NCBI GenBank assembly: GCA_947498325.1
Contig: CANMKE010000033.1
Span: 1-56,204, forward strand
From: an uncultured Persicobacter sp.
GTDB taxonomy: Bacteria; Bacteroidota; Bacteroidia; Cytophagales; Cyclobacteriaceae
DNA length: 56,204 nt
Direction: 5' to 3'
A model generated the notes under the pieces. That model did not search any database and had not been told where the DNA came from. It saw only the letters and a list, made by a program, of their open reading frames with translations. Both the position numbers and the translations under genes were made by a program. This document shows, one piece after another, positions 1-7,150 of the stretch (positions are counted from its first letter, which is position 1; each line of letters opens with the position of its first letter).

Positions 1-3
1 CAC

Positions 4-76
4 GATTCGGTAGCTCAGCTGGTAGAGCATCTCCCTTTTAAGGAGAGGGTCCTGGGTTCGAACCCCAGCCGAATCA
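4..76 (+). tRNA. tRNA-Lys (anticodon TTT), copy 1
   Basis: A full cloverleaf can be folded. The 7-bp acceptor stem pairs GATTCGG (4-10) with CCGAATC (69-75) and the discriminator is A76. The anticodon stem TCTCC/GGAGA encloses the loop CTTTTAA, with anticodon TTT at 37-39. The T arm carries GGTTCGAACC. CCA is not encoded. It is identical to the second copy 102 bp downstream and is probably co-transcribed with it. The promoter lies outside the window. Confidence 0.97.
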
Positions 77-105
77 CAACCTAATAAATCCGTGTTAACA
101 CACAC

Positions 106-178
106 GATTCGGTAGCTCAGCTGGTAGAGCATCTCCCTTTTAAGGAGAGGGTCCTGGGTTCGAACCCCAGCCGAATCA
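106..178 (+). tRNA. tRNA-Lys (anticodon TTT), copy 2
   Basis: This is an exact copy of the first tRNA-Lys, with the anticodon TTT at 139-141 and the same acceptor, D, anticodon and T arms. The 29-bp spacer between the two genes has no promoter I can recognise, so both probably come from one precursor that ends at the hairpin at 184-212. CCA is not encoded. Confidence 0.97.
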
Positions 179-183
179 CATTG

Positions 184-212
184 AAAGTCGATCTTTTTGA
201 TCGGCTTTTTTT
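184..212 (+). terminator. Terminator of the tRNA-Lys pair
   Basis: The stem GTCGATC (187-193) pairs with GATCGGC (199-205) around a TTTTT loop, with extra A-T pairs at the base, and runs into seven T residues (206-212). It lies 6 bp after the second tRNA. Confidence 0.85.
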
Positions 213-365
213 GTTTACAAACGGGTTACATCCCTCCCTTCCGCAAAAGAAGCACCTCCACAAATGCGCCGTTGATAGGCTTTCGGCGAACGTTGGTTGA
301 AAAATTTCACTCCCTTGAAAGCATTCCGATAGTTTTGAGTCCAAATTCAACCACACTATCAATAT

Positions 366-3083
366 ATGTATCGCTTTTTAACATTGGCCACTTTTTCGTG
401 CCTCAGCCTATTGATCCCTATAATGGGGTTTGCCCAGAAAACACCGATCGATCAAAAGATAAAAGTTACCCACAATTACCTGGGACGAACAAAAAACCAA
501 ATTCTCCAGCACCTTATCGTTCATAAAAACCTTCGTAAAGATGGCCCTGAGAAGATTTTCTCCGACGAACTTACGGATATGAAATTCTATCGAAAAGCAC
601 CCATCAAGGAGGTTTTAGATGATTTATTTGAAGGGACTGACTTCCATTATAAACTGATGGCAGACCGCACGCTGGTCATCAGGAAAACAGATGTGAAGAT
701 TAATGCCCTGGATCAGATAGATGCCACACGAAGCAATTTCTCCTTATTGGGTACCGTCAAGGACTTCGTAACGGGGGAGCCCCTGCCCTATGCAACCATA
801 CAATTTGCTTATGGTACGGGCAAGGTGAGCAGCACAACCAACCTCGAGGGCTTGTTTAACCTCAAAAATGTTGCTTCGGACACGGTAACACTTTTGGTGA
901 AATACCTCGGCTACCAGACGGTCAATTACAAACTCACCCCCGAGCGCATCAAAAATAATCATGTGACCATCCTGATGGAGAACGATGCCATGGAACTTGA
1001 GCAGGTGGTGATTTCCGATTTCAAAGAAAACCAGATCATGAAGCTCTCTGGCGAGCCTGGCCGAATGGCAATTTCCCCAGCACAGTTACGGGGGCTTCCG
1101 TCGTTGGGCGAGAAGGATATTTTCCGATCGCTTCAGCTTCTGCCAGGTATTAGCGGCACCAACGAAACCAGTAGTGGGCTTTATGTGCGCGGAGGAACGC
1201 CAGATCAAAACCTGATCTTACTGGATCATATCCCTATTTTCCATGTCGATCACCTTTATGGCTTCTTTTCCGCTTTCAATACACAGGCCCTGAAGGATGT
1301 TCAGGTTTACAAAGGCGGCTTTGGTGTTCCTTATGGCGGCAAAATGTCCTCTGTCGTGGATATCACTGGAAAGAAAGGAAATGCTGAATACTGGCAGGGG
1401 AATGTCAACCTGAGTGGGCTCAGTGCAAGTGCTTTACTCGACGGGCCGATCAACAATGGAAAAGGCAGTGCCCTTATTGCTTTCCGACGTTCATTTCAGT
1501 CCTCTTTGTTCAATAATATCAATGATGTTTACGACAATGGCAATACCGTTGCGCCAACTCCTCCGGGTGGTGGACCAGGGGGCGGACGGCCTGGTGGTGG
1601 TGGCGGCGGTGGTCGTGTGCAATCTCAGCCTTCCTTGTATTTCTGGGATTTAAATGCCAAAGTGAGTCACCAGTTGGGGGAGAAAGATCAGCTGTCTTTT
1701 AGCTACTATCAGGGGAAAGATAATATGGACAACTCCCGTTCCTTCAGTATTTCGAGGCCAGGAACCGAGTCCGTCGATATTTCAGCAATTGATGAAAACT
1801 ACTGGGGAAATATCGGCAGTAATATGCAATGGAACCGCCAGTGGAATCACCGCTTATTTTCTTCCCTGAATTTGAGCTATTCGCAGTACTTCAACAACCG
1901 CGAACGCAGTGCCAATGTGGGACGAAACGAGGAAGAGCCTCCAATGGATATTGAAAACAACAGTATTGAAGATTTGCGCCTGCAATGGGATTTTGATTAT
2001 AACCTCAGTGACCGACATCAGTTAAAAATGGGTTCACAAATCGATTTTAACCGTGCGCAATACGAATGGTACAATCAGGACACCACCTATGCCGACCATC
2101 AGCTTCAGGGGAATACTTTTGCTTTCTACCTACAGGATGAATGGAAGATTGGCAGTGCCCTTAGCCTGACAGGAGGGCTGAGAACAACCTACTACGATAT
2201 TACTGATCAGTTTTATTCTTCCGCACGGCTCTCTGCCCGGCTGAAGATCGCCCCGAACACCCACCTTAAAGGTGCTGTGGGTAATTACTATCAATTCAGC
2301 AGTCGCATTACCAGGGACAATATTGACGACCGCCCACGGGAATTCTGGCTGATTGCCGACGGCGACCATCTCCCTGTGGGGCAATCGACCCATTACCTTT
2401 TGGGCCTTACCCATGAATGGAATAATTTGGTACTGGATGCCGAGCTTTTTTATAAAACCATTGATGGCCTTTCAGAATACAGTTCCGCAGGCCCTGCAAA
2501 TTCAGGCCGACCAGGCGGATCGATCGATATTGGCGAGGAGAATTTCTATCAGGGAACGGGCTACACACAGGGAATGGAATTGTTGCTTCAGAAAAAGGCG
2601 GGGAACTTCACGGGATGGGTAGGCTATACCCTCTCCCAGGTCGTTTATGATTTTCCAGAACTGACGGATCAGCCATTCTATGCGCTGCACGATCAGACCC
2701 ATGAATTTAAAATGGTGGGGAATTATAAATGGAACAGCTGGATTTTCGCGGGCTCGTGGATCTACGGAACGGGCAAACCCTATACCGCTGTACTGGGCAG
2801 TTACACCTCCACCCTGCCGGATGGCAGCCTGGATTACCACCCCATTCTGTCGGATAAAAATGAATACCGCCTGCCCGACTACCACCGTCTTGATGTCTCC
2901 ATCACGCATGAATGGAAGCTGAGTCGCCGTTCTGCCCTTGATGTGGGCATTACCTTCTTCAATCTTTACAATCGGGATAATGTATGGTATAAGCAATACG
3001 ACATTGTAGAGGGGGAACTCATCGAAACGGAAGTGAACACCCTGGGCTTCACGCCAAACTTTTTCATCAATCTGAAATTCTAA
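366..3083 (+). CDS. TonB-dependent outer-membrane receptor with carboxypeptidase-like domain
   Basis: A 905-residue outer-membrane importer that uses TonB energy; the substrate cannot be read from the sequence. A signal peptide (about 1-24, ending GFAQ) is followed by an STN-like segment (about 30-110), a CarboxypepD_reg-like beta-sandwich (about 125-210, FSLLGTVKDFVTGEPLPYATI), a plug domain (about 230-350, with SGLYVRGGTPDQNLILLD) and a beta-barrel ending in a terminal F (FFINLKF). An unusual Gly/Pro-rich tract lies at about residues 396-418 in a presumed barrel loop. The downstream lipoprotein gene starts 2 bp after the stop, so the two form an operon. ATG 366 is chosen because it directly precedes the signal peptide. 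A -7-like element, TAGTTTTG, sits at 331-338 without a matching -33. The STN domain suggests possible sigma/anti-sigma signalling, but no FecI/FecR genes are nearby. Confidence 0.93.
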   Translation: MYRFLTLATFSCLSLLIPIMGFAQKTPIDQKIKVTHNYLGRTKNQILQHLIVHKNLRKDGPEKIFSDELTDMKFYRKAPIKEVLDDLFEGTDFHYKLMADRTLVIRKTDVKINALDQIDATRSNFSLLGTVKDFVTGEPLPYATIQFAYGTGKVSSTTNLEGLFNLKNVASDTVTLLVKYLGYQTVNYKLTPERIKNNHVTILMENDAMELEQVVISDFKENQIMKLSGEPGRMAISPAQLRGLPSLGEKDIFRSLQLLPGISGTNETSSGLYVRGGTPDQNLILLDHIPIFHVDHLYGFFSAFNTQALKDVQVYKGGFGVPYGGKMSSVVDITGKKGNAEYWQGNVNLSGLSASALLDGPINNGKGSALIAFRRSFQSSLFNNINDVYDNGNTVAPTPPGGGPGGGRPGGGGGGGRVQSQPSLYFWDLNAKVSHQLGEKDQLSFSYYQGKDNMDNSRSFSISRPGTESVDISAIDENYWGNIGSNMQWNRQWNHRLFSSLNLSYSQYFNNRERSANVGRNEEEPPMDIENNSIEDLRLQWDFDYNLSDRHQLKMGSQIDFNRAQYEWYNQDTTYADHQLQGNTFAFYLQDEWKIGSALSLTGGLRTTYYDITDQFYSSARLSARLKIAPNTHLKGAVGNYYQFSSRITRDNIDDRPREFWLIADGDHLPVGQSTHYLLGLTHEWNNLVLDAELFYKTIDGLSEYSSAGPANSGRPGGSIDIGEENFYQGTGYTQGMELLLQKKAGNFTGWVGYTLSQVVYDFPELTDQPFYALHDQTHEFKMVGNYKWNSWIFAGSWIYGTGKPYTAVLGSYTSTLPDGSLDYHPILSDKNEYRLPDYHRLDVSITHEWKLSRRSALDVGITFFNLYNRDNVWYKQYDIVEGELIETEVNTLGFTPNFFINLKF

Positions 3084-3085
3084 CT

Positions 3086-3874
3086 ATGCGCTATTTACTG
3101 ATCATTTCCTGCCTTCTGTTTACTGCCTGCCAGCAGGTAGAGGAGTCTGATTTTTCCATCATGACCCTGCAGACCTATCTGTACCCCAATCAGAAAGCCA
3201 ACTTACAATTCGCCTATTATGATTATTACGATTCACTGCCTCAGTTTCCTTCAAATATCAACCCTTCACTGCGTGTTGATGGCGAGGATTATGCCTTGGT
3301 CCACCTCGACTCTGGGCACTTTCAGTCCGTAAACACCCTCCCTGCGAATGAAGCCTCAGTATTTGAAGTTGTGGCACTGGATGGCTCCCTGACCTCCACG
3401 GCCACCATGCCTGAAGCACTTGGATCCGTTGCGCTGATTGACAGCACCGAGCTTTACAAAGACCAATTTCACACTTTCATGGAGGCGAGAGCATACCAGA
3501 GGGCGACGGCACTGCAAATTTATGTTGAGAAAGCCAGTGGGCAGTATTATTACTATCAGATGAAACGCCCCGAGGAAGGGGAGTATATTTATGATGAAGA
3601 CTATTGGGCGAGCGATGTGGATTTACCTTGTGGGGTCTCCGCTTCAGATTCCCTGTTTATTGATGGGGCTTACCTTGAAAAACTGGGCGAATATGAGCTG
3701 GTGGTGGCCTCCTGTTCCGATGAGTTTGTCCGTTATTTTCAGGGAGGAATAAACACAGGAAGTATCGACCCGAATTACTCCAACATCAGTGGTGGCGTGG
3801 GTGTTTTCACCGCCATGAACCCTGACACCCTTGTTTTCAGCCTGAAACGAAATACCGACAGCGAATCCTTGTGA
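3086..3874 (+). CDS. DUF4249-like lipoprotein, partner of the TonB receptor
   Basis: A 262-residue predicted lipoprotein. The N-terminus MRYLLIISCLLFTAC has a lipobox with the lipidated Cys at residue 15. The body is soluble and beta-rich (LRVDGEDYALVHLDSGHF; FEVVALDGSLTSTATMP), which resembles the DUF4249 lipoproteins encoded with TonB receptors in Bacteroidota. It starts 2 bp after the receptor stop, so co-transcription and translational coupling are likely. A plausible role is a surface or periplasmic accessory in substrate capture. The family assignment is from overall pattern only, and the protein is somewhat shorter than most DUF4249 members as I know them. A strong bidirectional terminator follows at 3895-3927. 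Confidence 0.7.
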   Translation: MRYLLIISCLLFTACQQVEESDFSIMTLQTYLYPNQKANLQFAYYDYYDSLPQFPSNINPSLRVDGEDYALVHLDSGHFQSVNTLPANEASVFEVVALDGSLTSTATMPEALGSVALIDSTELYKDQFHTFMEARAYQRATALQIYVEKASGQYYYYQMKRPEEGEYIYDEDYWASDVDLPCGVSASDSLFIDGAYLEKLGEYELVVASCSDEFVRYFQGGINTGSIDPNYSNISGGVGVFTAMNPDTLVFSLKRNTDSESL

Positions 3875-3894
3875 GCAAGGTGGTAAATGCAGAC

Positions 3895-3927
3895 AAAAAA
3901 AGGCCCCCATTACGGAGGCCTTTTTTT
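3895..3927. terminator. Bidirectional terminator between convergent genes
   Basis: A run of As, the arm GGCCCCC (3902-3908), a short loop, GGAGGCC (3914-3920) and seven Ts. The stem has one A/C mismatch. It can serve the TonB receptor operon (+) and the hydrolase gene (-). Confidence 0.85.
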
Positions 3928-3944
3928 ATTCTTGATCAGTGTTT

Positions 3945-4979
3945 TCAGTTTAAAGCCGTCAGTTCTACGGGCTTCATTTTCAGTATTTTTTCCGCAAACT
4001 CAAAAGAGGCCTTTTCAACCCCTTCAACATCTTTGCTGAAACTGCGCCCCGCAATTACATGATTACCTGCATTGGGGAAAGCCACCTTTTGCTTAAGGGC
4101 TTCCGAAGTTCCAAGCTGATCATACATTTTCAGTACAGAAGCCACGTCCACCGTGGGGTCCTGATGCGCTTTATCTTTATAGTAGTAACCCACAAATGTC
4201 GGTTGCTTAATCTTCTCAAAGGTTTTCTTGGTCATGGTAGCATCCATGAGTGAACGCAGAGCCACCAGCGCCTCGATGCGGTATTTTTTATTCCAGTACC
4301 GATCCACTTCCTTGGTGCTGCCCTTGTCTTCGCGATATTTACCTCCCAACACCAAACGGGCAATTTGAAGCCCCCAGGGTTTTGTCAGCAAAATCGATGA
4401 TTTATCAACGATGTCCACATTGGGAGAATAACAGATCAAACCATCCACCAAATCGGGATTGTTTGCCGCAAGGTACAAGGCCAGCGTCCCCCCCGTAGAG
4501 GTACTCATCAGCAACACCTTCTTGCCCAGCTGGTGCCCAATGGCGATGGCACGTTTAGCGGAATTCACCAAGCCTTCAGGAGTCAGGTCCTTCAGTTCAT
4601 TCTCCGAAGCCACCCCATGCGCCTGCAATCGTGCAAGGTAGAGGTTGCAACCGAATCTTTTGGCAAAATCGCGGTGGGTAGGGTTCCCTTCATACTTACT
4701 TGCTGAAAAGCCATGCAGGTACACCACACACCATTCCGTTTTTTCTTTCAGGCTGTCGTTTGCCCAGACAATTTCAGCCTCATTGTTCGGTTTGATATTT
4801 GGCACCGCCGCTTCGGCTTTTTTCACCACAGCCTCCACCTCGGAGGGCTGCATATCAGGCAAAAGCTTGATTTTCGGATCGAGCTTAGGCTTGGGGCTTT
4901 GGGGCCCTATGAAATAAGCGCCGAAAAGCAATACCGCCAGCCCTCCCATTAAGAATTTTGATCGTCTGTTTATACTCAT
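3945..4979 (-). CDS. Membrane-anchored alpha/beta hydrolase
   Basis: A 344-residue serine hydrolase of the alpha/beta-hydrolase fold; the substrate is unknown. Residues about 10-25 form an N-terminal hydrophobic anchor or uncleaved signal (FLMGGLAVLLFGAYFIG), so the catalytic domain should face the periplasm. The oxyanion-hole motif is HGFSAS (89-94). The nucleophile elbow is S-T-S-T-G, with Ser161 in place of the usual G-x-S-x-G first Gly. The catalytic His is probably His307 (GNHVIAG), and the acid is probably an Asp in KDKAHQDPTVD. The family includes esterases, carboxylesterases and lipases. The gene is monocistronic, and 149 bp separate it from the upstream gene. Confidence 0.85.
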   Translation of the reverse strand: MSINRRSKFLMGGLAVLLFGAYFIGPQSPKPKLDPKIKLLPDMQPSEVEAVVKKAEAAVPNIKPNNEAEIVWANDSLKEKTEWCVVYLHGFSASKYEGNPTHRDFAKRFGCNLYLARLQAHGVASENELKDLTPEGLVNSAKRAIAIGHQLGKKVLLMSTSTGGTLALYLAANNPDLVDGLICYSPNVDIVDKSSILLTKPWGLQIARLVLGGKYREDKGSTKEVDRYWNKKYRIEALVALRSLMDATMTKKTFEKIKQPTFVGYYYKDKAHQDPTVDVASVLKMYDQLGTSEALKQKVAFPNAGNHVIAGRSFSKDVEGVEKASFEFAEKILKMKPVELTALN

Positions 4980-5128
4980 GGTGTATTGTTTATTTTTTCA
5001 GAAGTCGTTAGGTGGAATATCGTTGGTCTACATGGGTTCAAACACAATGCACCAACAAAATAATATTTCTTTTACTTATTTACCACGGCTTTGCACCCGC
5101 GGAAAACATAAAGTAAAATAATACCCAT

Positions 5129-5788
5129 TTATTTATTCAACTGCTCAAAAACCTCCCCACTAAAATCGGTCAACGAGTCCAGCAACACATCTGCCACCTG
5201 AAATCGCGGCTGATCCTTTAATTCTGCCTCAGGCACCCCTATGGCTGTCATCTTCGCTGCTTTTGCGGCCACCAAGCCGTAAAAAGAATCCTCAAAAACC
5301 AGGCATTCTTCGGGCAGTACGCCCATTGCTTTGGCCGTATTGATGAACACCGAAGGGTGTGGTTTGCCGTACTCCTCCTGCATCCCTGAACGCATCACCG
5401 TCAGATCGTCAGCAATTCCCATTTTCTTGACAAAAGAAGTAATCAAAGACATTGGCGAGGAGGAAGCCAGCGCCATAGGTATCCCCTGCTCATGAAAAAA
5501 GGCGATGGTCTTTTCAACGCCAGGCATTGTGCCGCCCTTTTCCCACACCAGCCGATCTACTTCAGCAAGAATGTCGGCATTCACTTCTTCAATGGTACGG
5601 TCCTGCCAGGGGTACTTCCGTTGCCAGTAGGCAATCACTTCATCCATGCGAAGCCCCATGGTTTGCAGGGCCATTTCCCAGGTCATGGGCACGCCCAATT
5701 GATTAAAAATGGAAATCATCGCTTCCCTCCACAATGGCTCTGAATCAATCAGAAGGCCATCCATATCAAAGATTACTGCTTTTATCAC
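5129..5788 (-). CDS. hxpB: HAD-family sugar-phosphate phosphatase (HxpB/YniC-like)
   Basis: A 219-residue HAD hydrolase of the beta-phosphoglucomutase-like subfamily. Motif I is FDMDGLLIDSEPLW with the nucleophile Asp8 and acid/base Asp10; motif II is ALASSSP; motif III lies in KPHPSVF; motif IV is FEDSFYG. The N-terminal block closely resembles E. coli HxpB (hexitol/2-deoxyglucose-6-phosphate phosphatase), including SEPLWREA and GLRMDEVI. Expected role: dephosphorylation of small sugar or polyol phosphates in the cytoplasm. The start codon is GTG; no in-frame ATG fits, because motif I begins at residue 7. A mutase function cannot be excluded. Confidence 0.85.
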   Translation of the reverse strand: MIKAVIFDMDGLLIDSEPLWREAMISIFNQLGVPMTWEMALQTMGLRMDEVIAYWQRKYPWQDRTIEEVNADILAEVDRLVWEKGGTMPGVEKTIAFFHEQGIPMALASSSPMSLITSFVKKMGIADDLTVMRSGMQEEYGKPHPSVFINTAKAMGVLPEECLVFEDSFYGLVAAKAAKMTAIGVPEAELKDQPRFQVADVLLDSLTDFSGEVFEQLNK

Positions 5789-6017
5789 TGCTATATCGTT
5801 ATTTTTTTACTGCTGAAGTGTCCTTGCTTGTTACGGCATTTAGGGTTTAGCGTACCGCTTCAATGAAGCGCGTGTTTAAAACTTAAAATTTGGAGTATTG
5901 TAGCAATGCTGAAGGAATATTTTGAGCGAATAGTATTGCTGAAAATAGTTCAAAATCAACTCCAATTATCCGAATTTCAGATAGGTAATAAATTGATAAA
6001 CACGCCCTAAGCTGTAC

Positions 6018-7148
6018 TTACTTTTTATAGTTTGCCAATACCTGCTGATAGTAAGCCTCATATTTAGGCAGAATATTCGAAATATCAAACTCCTTGGCAC
6101 GGGCAAGTGCATTGGCTTTAAAAGTCGGCAGGTGGTCATCATCGAGGATCTTTTTAGCCTTCTCCACCATATCGTCGATATCGCCTATCGGAGATAAATA
6201 ACCCGAATAGCCATCTTTGTTCAGCTCGGGAATTCCTCCAGCATCAGACGACAAAACGGGCACTTCACAGGCCATAGCTTCAAGAGCGGCCAATCCAAAG
6301 CTTTCTTTTTCGGAAGGCATCAGGAATAAATCGGCGACAGAAAGGACCTCTTCCACAGCATCGAGTTTTCCGAGGAAACGGACATCCGCACAGGTGCCGA
6401 GCTTACGGCAGAGGGCTTCCGCTTCTGGGCGGTCGGGGCCGTCACCCACCATCAGTAATTTACAGGGCATGGATCTTCGCACCTGATCAAAAACCCGAAT
6501 CACATCATTGACCCTCTTTACGGAACGAAAGTTCGAGGTGTGCACCAGCAATTTTTCCCCATTAGGGCAAATGGCGGTTTTGAAGTGTTCTTTGGGTTGC
6601 TTCTTGAAGCGTTCCAGATCAATAAAATTGGGAATCACCTCGATGGGCTTCTGAATATCGAAATGGCTGAGGGTGTCTTTTCGCAGATCATCAGAAACCG
6701 ACGTGATGCCATCAGAAGCATTGATACTGAAAGTAACTACGGGCGTATAGGTGGGGTCTTTTCCTACCAAAGTGATGTCGGTACCGTGCAGGGTGGTCAC
6801 CACTGGAATAGAAATGCCTTCGGTCGCCAAAATCTGCTTGGCCATAAATGCTGCAGAAGCATGCGGAATGGCATAATGTACGTGTAGAATATCCAGCTGC
6901 TCATATTTCACCACATCGACCAGTTTGGAGGCCAGGGCCAACTCATAGGGTGGGTATTTGAAAAGCGGATAGGAACGCACCCCTACCTCGTGGTAATACA
7001 GGTTCTCGTTAAAGAAATCCAGTCGGCGTGGTTGCGAATAGGTAATAAAATGGACTTCATGTCCTTCGAGTGAAAGTGCTTTCCCAAGTTCGGTGGCAAC
7101 GACTCCGCTGCCGCCGTATGTAGGATAACATACTATTCCTATTTTCAT
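6018..7148 (-). CDS. bshA: N-acetyl-alpha-D-glucosaminyl L-malate synthase BshA
   Basis: The first enzyme of bacillithiol synthesis, a GT4-fold glycosyltransferase that joins GlcNAc from UDP-GlcNAc to L-malate. At 376 residues it has the usual family length. Family signatures are the N-terminus MKIGIVCYPTYGGSG, the HVHYAIPHA segment (89-97), HGTDITLVG (121-129) and the retaining GT4 EX7E motif (Glu282, Glu290 in EKESFGLAALEAMA). It starts 2 bp after the stop of the GH3-serine hydrolase gene, so both are in one operon. BshB and BshC are not in the window. The ATG at 7148 places the Rossmann glycine loop at the expected N-terminal position. Confidence 0.93.
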   Translation of the reverse strand: MKIGIVCYPTYGGSGVVATELGKALSLEGHEVHFITYSQPRRLDFFNENLYYHEVGVRSYPLFKYPPYELALASKLVDVVKYEQLDILHVHYAIPHASAAFMAKQILATEGISIPVVTTLHGTDITLVGKDPTYTPVVTFSINASDGITSVSDDLRKDTLSHFDIQKPIEVIPNFIDLERFKKQPKEHFKTAICPNGEKLLVHTSNFRSVKRVNDVIRVFDQVRRSMPCKLLMVGDGPDRPEAEALCRKLGTCADVRFLGKLDAVEEVLSVADLFLMPSEKESFGLAALEAMACEVPVLSSDAGGIPELNKDGYSGYLSPIGDIDDMVEKAKKILDDDHLPTFKANALARAKEFDISNILPKYEAYYQQVLANYKK

Positions 7149-7150
7149 GT

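Noticed and set aside
2502-2996. A 164-residue open frame antisense to the TonB receptor
   Set aside because: It lies wholly opposite a receptor gene with clear domains, shows no family feature and has no promoter or terminator. It follows from the codon bias of the real gene.
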